Assembly: GCA_903928755.1 (NCBI GenBank)
Contig: CAIYSH010000345.1
Coordinates: 1-10,280, forward strand
Direction of reading: 5' to 3'
DNA: 10,280 nucleotides
DNA from: an uncultured Alphaproteobacteria bacterium
Lineage (GTDB): Bacteria > Pseudomonadota > Alphaproteobacteria > Caulobacterales > Caulobacteraceae
Below are positions 1-6,589 of this stretch, in pieces; the stretch's first letter is position 1, and each line of letters opens with the position of its first letter. Position numbers and translations under genes: made by a program. The notes under the pieces are model-generated. The model did not search any database. It saw only the letters and a program-made list of their open reading frames with translations, and was not told where the DNA came from.

Positions 1-497
1 CAGGCCGCTATGGCCGGGGCAATTTGAAGCAGTGTCGGAAAGTTCGCCGTGGACTCACCAATGGCAAAGAAGGCGACATCATGGTCGGGGATATACTCGG
101 GAAGGTCGCCATCGGGGGTGACATAGACGTAGTCGACCGTCGCGTCGGACCCGTTCAGCAGGAAATCCAGGGGGGTATTGGCCATGAGGTCACCCGGCGT
201 CACGATGGCCAGAATTCTCAAGCCTCGTCCGTTTCCGTGGATGCGCCTGAAAAGGCGTGTCATTGAGAGCGCCTGATCCTGCAATTCAAGAGCAGGTTCC
301 ATCTGTCCGGTCAGCATGAGCATCATGGACATGTTCAGAATGGCACCGGCGTCTGGCGGCGTATTGCTGGCAGCCTCGACAAGTGAATTCCAGACCGGAT
401 TCAAATCCTCCTGGTCAAAAACCATCTGGGCGAAGACGGCCAGCCCGACGATGCCCGGTACACCGTCCGCATTGTCCGTCGCGTCGCCTGTTTTCAC
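1..497 (-). CDS. TPR-like conserved protein, N-terminal 165 residues (cut by left edge)
   Basis: Reading the minus strand from GTG at 497 gives an open frame of 165 codons that runs off the left end. GTG is the first possible start: an in-frame TAG lies four codons upstream, and AGGA sits 7 bases before the GTG. Residues about 17-80 are helical and TPR-like, with AILNMSMMLMLTGQMEPALE resembling a TPR helix pair. Residues 93-112 hold a conserved block, LRILAIVTPGDLMANTPLDF, followed by alternating strands and a DHDVAFFAIGES stretch around residue 138-149. From memory, this block occurs in alphaproteobacterial proteins annotated as TPR proteins with an ATP-grasp-like C-terminal domain, but that domain would lie outside the window. 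No signal peptide or membrane segment is visible. The frame is supported by protein-like composition and third-position GC preference. Function is unknown. Confidence 0.75.
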   Translation of the reverse strand, partial: MKTGDATDNADGVPGIVGLAVFAQMVFDQEDLNPVWNSLVEAASNTPPDAGAILNMSMMLMLTGQMEPALELQDQALSMTRLFRRIHGNGRGLRILAIVTPGDLMANTPLDFLLNGSDATVDYVYVTPDGDLPEYIPDHDVAFFAIGESTANFPTLLQIAPAIAA

Positions 498-641
498 GGC
501 CTTGTCCTATAGTTCAAGGTTACCTGGAAGACGTCGGTCGCCCAGTTCGGGTTGGCGTTGGAATTTGACCTGCTGCCTAGTGCCCGCAGCCGTCTGATTT
601 GTCGACACCCATCAGCAGGGCGCTCTGTTCGGGGGCAGAAA

Positions 642-1244
642 TCAGGCACGTCGAACCTTCATCGGCAGGGGCTGGCGGATCATTTCACCCTTCATCACGC
701 CAAAACCCCCATTGGCTGAAAGGGGCATGGCCATGATCTTCTTCACGACATCGAGCCCTTCGGTGACATAGCCGAAACAGGCAAAACCCTTGTTGTCGCC
801 CTTCTGGGACGGGTCGGCGTCGAGATAGCTCTGGTCGCCGACGCAGATGAAGAAGTCAGAGGTCGCGGTTCCCGGTGCCCGTCGTCCCATGGAGATGGCA
901 CCATTGGTATGCTTCAGGCCCGTCTTGATCGTGGATTCATGGGCAATGGGCTTTCTCAGATAACGAGGGTCATTCTGCAGGCCTCCCTGCACGACACCGA
1001 AGTCGAAATCCTTCGCACCTTCCGGCCGCGAAGACCGGTAGAACGTGGCATGATCAAGCAGCTTGCTGTCGATATAGGCGAGGAAATTGGCTGTCGTGAT
1101 CGGGGCCTTGTCCGGCCGCAGCTCCAGGTCGACGCTGCCAAGCCGTGTCTGGATCTGGATTTTGACGGGCCCGACCGCAGCCAGGGCCCTGGTTGTCATG
1201 GCGAGCCCTGCACCGCCGCCAATCAGGAACCGTCTTCTGAGCAT
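642..1244 (-). CDS. Exported cyclophilin-type peptidyl-prolyl cis-trans isomerase
   Basis: This 200-residue protein would catalyse cis-trans isomerisation of peptide bonds before proline, helping fold exported proteins. Residues 1-22 form a signal peptide: twin arginines in LRRRFLIGG, a Gly/Ala-rich hydrophobic core and an ALA-A cleavage site. The RRxFL pattern allows Tat export, though Sec cannot be excluded. The cyclophilin domain covers about residues 27-195. It shows FYRS (catalytic Arg70), GVVQGG (Gln87), the GAISMGRRAPGTATSDFFI core at about 115-133 and FACFGYVTEGLDVVKKI at about 154-170. These match bacterial PpiA/PpiB-like enzymes, and 200 residues is normal for a secreted form. AAGGA lies 6 bases before the ATG, supporting the start. 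It is transcribed divergently from the VIT-family gene with 178 bases between the two starts. I see no clear terminator with a U-run downstream. Confidence 0.93.
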   Translation of the reverse strand: MLRRRFLIGGGAGLAMTTRALAAVGPVKIQIQTRLGSVDLELRPDKAPITTANFLAYIDSKLLDHATFYRSSRPEGAKDFDFGVVQGGLQNDPRYLRKPIAHESTIKTGLKHTNGAISMGRRAPGTATSDFFICVGDQSYLDADPSQKGDNKGFACFGYVTEGLDVVKKIMAMPLSANGGFGVMKGEMIRQPLPMKVRRA

Positions 1245-1422
1245 TTGAGTCCTTATCCTTCAGAGGCTGATACTTATGTTCCAGATCAATGCCGTCGGAG
1301 AGGATTGGCTGGACACAAACGGCAAGGCCGACTCACAAAGCCTTGATATCCGGTATTTTCCTTACCGCCTGTCTAAACCGCAATATCCTGCGTATCTGAA
1401 TTGTCATCATCGGAGAACATGG

Positions 1423-2118
1423 ATGAGCAGACTGCATCTGGAACGTCATCTTGTTTCCCGGATCGGCTGGCTGAGGGCCGCCGTCCTCGGTGCCAATGAT
1501 GGCATTGTTTCGACCGCCAGCCTGATCGTCGGCGTTGCTGCAGCGGCAGGAAAGCCGACTGAAATTCTCGTTGCCGGTGTCGCCGGTCTGGTGGCCGGGG
1601 CCATGTCCATGGCGGCTGGAGAGTATGTTTCGGTCAGCTCGCAATCGGATACCGAACATGCTGACCTGGCACGCGAGCGCGCGGAACTGGCAAGCGATCC
1701 GGTGGCCGAGGCAAGAGAACTGGCGGCCATATACATGCAGAGGGGGCTGGATGCCGAGACCGCGGATCGGGTCGCCGAGCAACTGATGGCCAGGGATGCG
1801 CTCGGGGCTCATGCTCATGACGAGTTGGGAATTTCCAGTATGACAACGGCGCGGCCCATTCAGGCGGCCCTGACCTCGGCAGCAACCTTCACGGCCGGGG
1901 CCGCTGCCCCCCTGCTGATTGCGGCTCTGGCTCCGGTTTCGCAATTGGGCCCACTTGTCAGTATCGGCTCTCTCTTTTTCCTGGCTGTGCTCGGCGGAGT
2001 TGGTGCAGCAGCGGGAGGCGCCGCAGTCATGAAGGCCGCGCTGAGGGTGACATTCTGGGGTGCCCTTGCCATGGCGGCGACGGCGGGGATCGGGATGCTG
2101 GTCGGCACCAGTGTCTAG
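1423..2118 (+). CDS. VIT1/CCC1-family membrane transporter (iron/manganese type)
   Basis: This 231-residue integral membrane protein belongs to the VIT1/CCC1 (DUF125) family, whose characterised members move ferrous iron or manganese out of the cytosol. Hallmarks are GANDGIVSTASLIVGVAAA in the first membrane segment (about residues 23-41) and AGAMSMAAGEYVSVSSQ in the second (about 59-75). An acidic, helical cytoplasmic region follows (about 76-145, rich in Glu, Asp and Ala), then three more hydrophobic segments at about 150-170, 176-203 and 208-229. Five membrane segments are the family norm. The frame is open back to an ATG at 1276, but I chose 1423 because GGAG sits 7 bases before it and family members start only a few residues before the HLERH motif. 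There is no N-terminal ferritin-like domain, unlike MbfA. The metal substrate cannot be read from sequence; detoxification or storage-type export is inferred. Confidence 0.92.
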   Translation: MSRLHLERHLVSRIGWLRAAVLGANDGIVSTASLIVGVAAAAGKPTEILVAGVAGLVAGAMSMAAGEYVSVSSQSDTEHADLARERAELASDPVAEARELAAIYMQRGLDAETADRVAEQLMARDALGAHAHDELGISSMTTARPIQAALTSAATFTAGAAAPLLIAALAPVSQLGPLVSIGSLFFLAVLGGVGAAAGGAAVMKAALRVTFWGALAMAATAGIGMLVGTSV

Positions 2119-2122
2119 ATCG

Positions 2123-2193
2123 CGGGAAATCAGTTTGAATTTATTTATTTAAATAATTCAATATTTTGAACGAAAATTCTCATGATTTTCCCG
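2123..2193. terminator. AT-rich nested inverted repeat between convergent genes, possible bidirectional terminator
   Basis: CGGGAAATCA at 2123-2132 pairs with TGATTTTCCCG at 2183-2193 with one bulged T. Inside it, TTGAATT (2135-2141) pairs perfectly with AATTCAA (2155-2161), enclosing a very AT-rich loop. The position, between the stop of the VIT gene (2118) and the stop of the convergent minus-strand gene (2214), fits a shared terminator. The outer loop of 50 bases is larger than in a standard rho-independent terminator and there is no clean U-run directly after the stem, so the terminator role is a guess. Confidence 0.4.
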
Positions 2194-2213
2194 GGCATCT
2201 GCCAGGGGTGGCT

Positions 2214-3329
2214 TCAGGCGGCTGACCTGGCCCGATCACTTTCGAAAGTCACGCTGACTTCGAAATCGTTCAACATGTCGATCATCTCGTCCAGGGAAAT
2301 TGACCTGTTCACGCCAATGGGAAAACGGAAGCGCCAGAAGCTCATTATGTGTTGCAGGGCCCCGAGGCGTTCCCCCAGCTCATGGAACATTTCCGGAGCA
2401 GAAAGCAGAAAGGCGCGGAAGGATTGGGGGCGCCCCTTCAGGGTCAGCTCCTGGTAGGCATCGTCATAGACCCTGAGCGATTTCTGTACGGTTTCGCAGG
2501 CAAGATTGATGGCGCGTGTCAGTCGCGCCTGGCTCTGCCGGACATAGGCGGTTTCATCAACGCTCAGCGTTCCAACAGGCTTCAGGCGCGCCATTTCGGT
2601 GATGATGGGCCCGATTTCCGCGAGGATTTCCGCGAGCTGCCACTTGTAATAGATGAAGCCCTTCCAGCAGAACATGCCTTCCATGAAGTCGGCCTGATTC
2701 ATGCCCATGCTGTCACGCAGGGGGGCCAGTTCGTTATCTGAAACATCGCCCAGGAGCTTTGCTGCCAGCTTGTGGGCCTTCTCGTTCATCCTGCTGCTGC
2801 CGGCGCCGAAAGAAACGCCCACCAGGGGTTCGACCTCCCGCCTTGCAAAGTCGGTCATGCGACGCAGGTCTGCGTCGGCCAGTTCAAAATAGCAGGGATC
2901 GGGATTGAACCCCCCTGCCATCAACCGCTCACGCAGGAGGAACGGGTCAAGGGAGGGAATGCTGTCCAGCAATTGCAGCAGGAGGTCATCTGGGTCTCCG
3001 TCCCGGACACTGAGTTCGGCCAGACATTCAGCATAGTTGGTCTCACCAACAAAGAAGGACCGCGCTCCGGATTTCAGGTCGTGAACATCCATGGGCAGTA
3101 TGACCTTTGTGGCCACAAAGACCCCATGAGGGAAGAAGTCGCTCTCATGGGCGCGAAGTCGGTGCTTGACGATGATGCTGCGATTGAGAACGTAGTTCTG
3201 AAACAGGGGGTTGTTGCGATAACCATCCTCATTCCGGTTTGCTTTCCAGATTGCGATCAGATTCAGGGTGCGGGTTGAGGAGCCATTGGTTTGAAGATTG
3301 GCCAGGTTTCTCACCGATCTGTCGACCAC
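2214..3329 (-). CDS. Conserved-looking hypothetical protein, 371 residues
   Basis: I do not recognise this protein. It is soluble by composition, with no signal peptide or clear membrane segment. Residues about 45-105 look like a mixed alpha/beta domain, including GVFVATKVILPMDVHDLKSG and SFFVGETNYAECLAEL. Residues about 110-165 are helical and acidic. Residues about 180-335 look almost entirely helical, with an aromatic-rich stretch at about 216-230 (FMEGMFCWKGFIYYKW) and a basic/aromatic stretch FWRFRFPIGVNRS at about 331-343. The start is GTG at 3329; an in-frame TGA lies six codons upstream and a weak site, GGAAG, sits 6 bases before it. Another GTG five codons in is a possible alternative. 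It is divergent from the DUF1993 gene (165-base gap) and convergent with the VIT gene. Codon use matches the neighbours, so it does not look like recent foreign DNA. Confidence 0.8.
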   Translation of the reverse strand: MVDRSVRNLANLQTNGSSTRTLNLIAIWKANRNEDGYRNNPLFQNYVLNRSIIVKHRLRAHESDFFPHGVFVATKVILPMDVHDLKSGARSFFVGETNYAECLAELSVRDGDPDDLLLQLLDSIPSLDPFLLRERLMAGGFNPDPCYFELADADLRRMTDFARREVEPLVGVSFGAGSSRMNEKAHKLAAKLLGDVSDNELAPLRDSMGMNQADFMEGMFCWKGFIYYKWQLAEILAEIGPIITEMARLKPVGTLSVDETAYVRQSQARLTRAINLACETVQKSLRVYDDAYQELTLKGRPQSFRAFLLSAPEMFHELGERLGALQHIMSFWRFRFPIGVNRSISLDEMIDMLNDFEVSVTFESDRARSAA

Positions 3330-3375
3330 GACATGCTTCCATTCTCAATGGGCAGGATGCGTTTTGCATCGAATG

Positions 3376-3417
3376 CTGTTGACCTTTAAAGCCAAACTCC
3401 AATTGTCCGGTTAACAG
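3376..3417. promoter_or_regulatory. Inverted repeat in the divergent promoter region
   Basis: CTGTTGACC at 3376-3384 and GGTTAACAG at 3409-3417 form a nine-position inverted repeat with one G-U type mismatch and a 24-base spacer. It lies between two divergent genes (starts at 3329 and 3495). TTGACC at 3379-3384 could be a plus-strand -35 element, with a poor -10 (AATTGT at 3401-3406) 16 bases later. Either an operator or chance is possible. The evidence is only the repeat and its position. Confidence 0.25.
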
Positions 3418-3494
3418 GCTGCTGGAGCCGATGAACTCTTTGACCTTCCTCTTCGGGAGGTGGACACTGATCCTTTCCAATCAGGAGCCTTTTC

Positions 3495-4016
3495 ATGGCG
3501 ATTTCACTTTTTGACGTCAGCGTGGCGTCCTTCCTGCAGACCCTTTCGGGGGTCTCGGCCACTCTTGAAAAGGCCCGGGCGCATTGCGAGACCAATGACC
3601 TTGATGCGGATGAATGGGTTGGTTTCAGGCTCGCCGCCGACATGTTGCCTTTTTCTTTCCAGGTGATCTCGGTCGCACATCATTCGATCGGAGCCATTGA
3701 GGGCGTAAAGGCGGGCATGTTCTCACCGGGCGGCCCAAGCCCGGAGCCGGGTTATGCCGGCCTGCAGAAGGTGATTACCGATGCACAGGCCAGCCTCTCC
3801 GCCCTGACCCGGGACGAGGTCAATGCGCTCGAAGGCAAGGATGTCGTCTTCAAGCTTGGCGAGATGCAGATGCCCTTTGTCGCCGAGGATTTCCTGATGA
3901 GCTTCTCGCTGCCCAACCTGCATTTTCACGCTACGACCGCCTATGACATCCTGCGTCTGAAGGGGGTGAAGCTGGGCAAGCGCGACTATCTGGGACCACT
4001 CCGCATGAAGCGCTGA
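3495..4016 (+). CDS. DUF1993 family protein (DinB-like fold)
   Basis: This 173-residue protein matches the DUF1993 family, small helical proteins thought to share the DinB/YfiT-like four-helix fold. Typical features are the N-terminal helix ISLFDVSVASFLQTLSGV (about 3-20), RLAADMLPFSFQV (about 45-57), and the conserved C-terminal block NLHFHATTAYDILRLKGVKL (about 141-160) followed by GKRDYLG (161-167). His143 and His145 lie where members of the fold can bind metal, but no complete metal triad is obvious to me. The length is normal for the family. AGGAG lies 8 bases before the ATG. The SRAP gene starts 8 bases after its stop, so the two are probably co-transcribed. The family has no established biochemical function, so I assign none. 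Confidence 0.9.
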   Translation: MAISLFDVSVASFLQTLSGVSATLEKARAHCETNDLDADEWVGFRLAADMLPFSFQVISVAHHSIGAIEGVKAGMFSPGGPSPEPGYAGLQKVITDAQASLSALTRDEVNALEGKDVVFKLGEMQMPFVAEDFLMSFSLPNLHFHATTAYDILRLKGVKLGKRDYLGPLRMKR

Positions 4017-4024
4017 CCGGCCAC

Positions 4025-4741
4025 ATGTGTAACGAGTACCAGTTGAAGCTCAATCGCGGTGCCTATGACGTCACCTTCCGTCAGGTCGGAATTCCGTTTG
4101 CCTGGGCCGATGCAGAGCCGAACCGGGATCTTGCAGACCCCTATCGGCCGACAAACCGTGCGCCCATGATCCGCCCTGTCGACCCGGCCCATCCGAGGGC
4201 CGGGCTCGAGGGGGTGGAGCGGCGGTGGTGGCTTGTGCCCCATTTCCACCGCGGCCCGGTTTCGGACTGGAAATCCATGTGCACCAATGCGCGGATAGAG
4301 ACGGTCGATACAGCGCCGACCTTCCGTGAGACCTATCGCCACCGTCGTGCCCTGATCCCGCTCACCAGCTTCATCGAGTACGATGCGCCCGCCGGCTGGA
4401 AAAAGGGGCAGCCCAAGCGGCGCTGGGAAGTCAGTTGGATGTCGCAAGGCTCTACGGACCAAGTGCGTTTCTTCGCTGGCCTGTGGGATGTGTCCCGGCC
4501 CAGTGATATGGCCGAACCCCTCGAGAGCTTCACATTTGTGACCGGGCCCAACGGTCCAGATGTTGCTGCCATCCATGACCGTCAGCCTGTGGTCCTTACC
4601 CTGGAGCAGGGGCTTGAATGGCTGGATCCTGACGGTCCGGGCAAGGACGGACTGGTGACGGACACCCCGGCGGGGACCTATCTGGTGAAGGAAAGCCCCA
4701 GAGCCAACATCATATCGCGAGAGCTTCGCCTCGCGCTCTAG
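4025..4741 (+). CDS. SRAP domain protein (YedK/HMCES type), abasic-site DNA-protein crosslinker
   Basis: This 238-residue protein is a SOS response-associated peptidase (SRAP) family member. Family members bind single-stranded DNA and trap abasic sites through a thiazolidine crosslink to Cys2, which is exposed after removal of Met1; the crosslink shields the lesion and can later be reversed. The key residues are all present: Cys2 in MCNEY, Asn88 in CTNARIET, Glu118 in SFIEY and His184 in AAIHDRQPVVL. RRWWLVPHF (about 66-74) matches the conserved WGLIP-like strand, and FFAGLWD (149-155) is also typical. The length is standard. The start is fixed by the need for Cys2. It lies 8 bases after the DUF1993 stop with only a weak ribosome site, suggesting coupled translation. 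I see no convincing LexA-type operator upstream, so SOS control is unproven here. Confidence 0.95.
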   Translation: MCNEYQLKLNRGAYDVTFRQVGIPFAWADAEPNRDLADPYRPTNRAPMIRPVDPAHPRAGLEGVERRWWLVPHFHRGPVSDWKSMCTNARIETVDTAPTFRETYRHRRALIPLTSFIEYDAPAGWKKGQPKRRWEVSWMSQGSTDQVRFFAGLWDVSRPSDMAEPLESFTFVTGPNGPDVAAIHDRQPVVLTLEQGLEWLDPDGPGKDGLVTDTPAGTYLVKESPRANIISRELRLAL

Positions 4742-4856
4742 CTCATTTCCCTTCCGGAAAAATCCTCTCCGGGACAAACCAGGGCTCTGATCCAAAGACC
4801 TGACACGGGTCGCACAGGAACCGCACCCCGCTCCGGCCAGGGCAAAAGGCAGGGTA

Positions 4857-4913
4857 GTCTGCGCGAATTCCTGCCTGTCGAGGCCTTTGTGGGACTTGCG
4901 CAAGACCGCAGAC
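4857..4913 (+). other. Possible stem-loop in the folE 5' leader
   Basis: GTCTGCG at 4857-4863 pairs perfectly with CGCAGAC at 4907-4913. Between them lies a 10-base palindrome, CTTGCGCAAG, at 4895-4904. The structure sits in the 184 bases between the SRAP stop and the folE start. I compared the region by eye with what I remember of THF-II (folE-motif) riboswitches and did not find their conserved ACUACGGGAG-like segment. A regulatory role is speculative. Confidence 0.2.
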
Positions 4914-4925
4914 GGCATCAGTTAG

Positions 4926-5684
4926 ATGGGGCAGAACTTTGTCTGCCGTCACCGTCAGAACAGGCGTGTCTTGAAACCCCCGTCAGACCCTCCCACGGAC
5001 CCTACAACCGAACCCGCCTCGACCCGGATCCGCAAGCGGATCCAGAAGGCGCGCAAGCGGTTCAACGCCAATGACAATATCGCCGCCTTCCTTGAGCCAG
5101 GCGACATGGACGCCCTGCTCTCCGAAGTCGCAGACAAGTTCAAGGGCGTCCTTGAGAGCCTGGTGATCGACACCGAGACGGACCACAACACCCACGACAC
5201 GGCCCGTCGCGTGGCCAAGATGTACGTCACCGAGGTGTTCCGCGGTCGCTATATGGAACCCCCGACCGTTACGGAATTTCCGAACGCCGAGGCCCTGAAC
5301 GAACTGATGATTGTCGGTCCGATCACGGTGCGCAGCGCATGCAGTCACCATTTCTGCCCGATTATGGGGCGGCTGTGGATCGGGCTCATGCCCAATGAGC
5401 ATTCCAACTTGATCGGACTGTCCAAATACGCCCGTCTTGCGGAGTGGATCATGTCGCGCCCCCAGATTCAGGAGGAAGCTATCGCCCAGATGGCCAATGT
5501 CCTGATGGACAAGGTGCGGCCGGACGGCCTGGCCATTGTCATGGAGGCTGACCATTTCTGCATGCACTGGCGTGGGGTGAAGGACAGCGAAACCAAGATG
5601 ATCAACAGCGTCATGCGCGGATCCTTCCTTAAGGACCATACCCTCCGCAGCGAATTCCTGTCCCTCCTGAACCAGAGAAAGTGA
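4926..5684 (+). CDS. folE: GTP cyclohydrolase I, divergent form with basic N-terminal extension
   Basis: GTP cyclohydrolase I converts GTP to 7,8-dihydroneopterin triphosphate, the first step of folate and pterin synthesis, in the cytoplasm as a zinc-dependent oligomer. The 252-residue product has its catalytic core from about residue 61. Zinc ligands are visible as Cys139 and His141/His142 in ACSHHFCPIMG and Cys212 in DHFCMHWRGV, with His210 as the likely catalytic base. NLIGLSKYARLAEWIMSRPQ (161-180) and the TKMINSVMRG tail (223-231) are typical. The usual EGL-TPxRV segment reads HDTARRVAKMYV. Residues about 16-50 form a Pro/Thr-rich then Arg/Lys-rich extension. The start is uncertain: ATG 4926 lacks a ribosome site, TTG 4971 has AGG 7 bases before it, and ATG 5106 would give only the core. 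The BLUF gene follows after 7 bases. Whether this is the only folE in the genome cannot be seen. Confidence 0.92.
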   Translation: MGQNFVCRHRQNRRVLKPPSDPPTDPTTEPASTRIRKRIQKARKRFNANDNIAAFLEPGDMDALLSEVADKFKGVLESLVIDTETDHNTHDTARRVAKMYVTEVFRGRYMEPPTVTEFPNAEALNELMIVGPITVRSACSHHFCPIMGRLWIGLMPNEHSNLIGLSKYARLAEWIMSRPQIQEEAIAQMANVLMDKVRPDGLAIVMEADHFCMHWRGVKDSETKMINSVMRGSFLKDHTLRSEFLSLLNQRK

Positions 5685-5691
5685 GGCTCAG

Positions 5692-6117
5692 ATGCTCGTC
5701 CGTTGCCTTTATGCCAGCCGCCCGGTTGCCAATGCTTCCCCCGCCGATATTGAGAAGATTGTCGAGGTGGCGCGCAGGAACAATCCCGCCATCGGCGTGA
5801 CCGGCATGCTCTGTGCCTCGGAAAGCCTGTTCATCCAGGTACTCGAGGGCGGCCGTAATGAGGTGTGTGACCTCTATTCAACCATCGTCCGGGATGCCCG
5901 TCACGATCAGGTGCGTCTGCTGGTTTATGAGGAAATCACCGAGCGCAGGTTCGGGGCCTGGACCATGGGCCTAGTTAGCATTGCCAAGCTGAACCCGTCC
6001 CTGGTCCTGAAGTATTTCAAGCATGTGGAACTGAATCCTTTCGAGTGTTCAGGACAGGCAACCCTGGCCCTGCTGACCGAGCTCATGGCTTCCGCCTCGG
6101 TGGTCAATCGCGGCTGA
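5692..6117 (+). CDS. Short BLUF-domain blue-light photoreceptor
   Basis: This 141-residue protein is a single BLUF domain with a short C-terminal helical cap. BLUF domains bind FAD and respond to blue light by rearranging hydrogen bonds around the flavin. All key residues stand in the register of AppA: Tyr7 (AppA Tyr21), Asn31 (Asn45), Gln49 in FIQVLEG (Gln63), Trp90 and Met92 in FGAWTMG (Trp104, Met106). The GVTGMLCASESLFIQVLEGG block (about 35-54) is diagnostic. There is no fused output domain, so it should act through a partner protein or by changing its own oligomer state. GAGG overlaps the folE stop codon and lies 5 bases before the ATG, so translation is probably coupled to folE. That suggests its job relates to pterin supply or to the same light-responsive regulon; this is inference. 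Confidence 0.95.
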   Translation: MLVRCLYASRPVANASPADIEKIVEVARRNNPAIGVTGMLCASESLFIQVLEGGRNEVCDLYSTIVRDARHDQVRLLVYEEITERRFGAWTMGLVSIAKLNPSLVLKYFKHVELNPFECSGQATLALLTELMASASVVNRG

Positions 6118-6172
6118 ACGGGATTTTGACTTCCATCAAGGTGAGGGTGCGGCTTCTTTCGGAAGACGGGTC

Positions 6173-6583
6173 ATGTCTGACGCACAGCCTGAGACGGAAG
6201 TAGAGACCGGGACGCCATTTAAGGTGATTGGCGGCGAGCCCACGGTGCGCCGGATCGTCGGGCGGTTTTACGACCTCATGGAGTCTGATCCGGCCTATGC
6301 AGAGCTGCGGGGTCTGCACGGTGTTGATCTTGAACCCATGCGGGCCTCACTGGCTGGATTTCTCTCAGGGTGGCTGGGTGGGCCCAGAACCTGGTTCGAG
6401 GCCAATCCGGGGCGTTGCATGATGTCAATGCATGCATCAGTGCCAGTAACCGCCGATTCGGCGGCGCAGTGGACTCATGCCATGGCGCGTGCCTTGCAGG
6501 ACGCCGGGTTGGATCCCCTGATGGCGAAGCTGATCAATCAGGCCTTTGCCAATATGGCCCGCAACATGGCGGGGCGAGGCTGA
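6173..6583 (+). CDS. Group II truncated haemoglobin
   Basis: This 136-residue protein is a group II (TrHbO-type) truncated globin. Such proteins bind haem and react with oxygen, nitric oxide or peroxide in the cytoplasm. The family pattern is clear: RRIVGRFYDLM in the B helix (Tyr33 as the likely B10 residue), LEPMRASLAGFLSGWLGGPR in the E helix region (about 53-72), and NPGRCMMSMHASVPV (78-92) with proximal His87. Trp100 lies 13 residues after His87, the spacing of the conserved group II Trp(G8). About 15 poorly conserved residues precede the globin fold. The start has GGAAG about 8 bases upstream. It follows the BLUF gene on the same strand after 55 bases and converges on the GFA gene with only 6 bases between the stops. 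Shared transcription with folE-BLUF is likely but not proven. Confidence 0.93.
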   Translation: MSDAQPETEVETGTPFKVIGGEPTVRRIVGRFYDLMESDPAYAELRGLHGVDLEPMRASLAGFLSGWLGGPRTWFEANPGRCMMSMHASVPVTADSAAQWTHAMARALQDAGLDPLMAKLINQAFANMARNMAGRG

Positions 6584-6589
6584 AGGCAT

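Noticed and set aside
1276..1422. 49-residue N-terminal extension of the VIT-family protein from ATG 1276.
   Set aside because: ATG 1423 has a GGAG site at good spacing and matches the usual family start; the extension has no conserved features and lies in a divergent promoter region.
3986..4918. 310-residue minus-strand ORF across the SRAP gene.
   Set aside because: It is antisense to a gene with all SRAP catalytic residues, and its composition is typical of a shadow frame in GC-rich DNA.
4742..4925. THF-II (folE-motif) riboswitch upstream of folE.
   Set aside because: The conserved segments I remember for that motif are not present in either orientation.
4743..4952. Minus-strand ORF of 69 residues with CPG...CDPC cysteines between SRAP and folE.
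   Set aside because: It begins with GTG without a ribosome site, shows mixed third-position GC unlike its neighbours, overlaps the folE ATG start, and I recognise no family. It would become more credible if folE starts at 4971.
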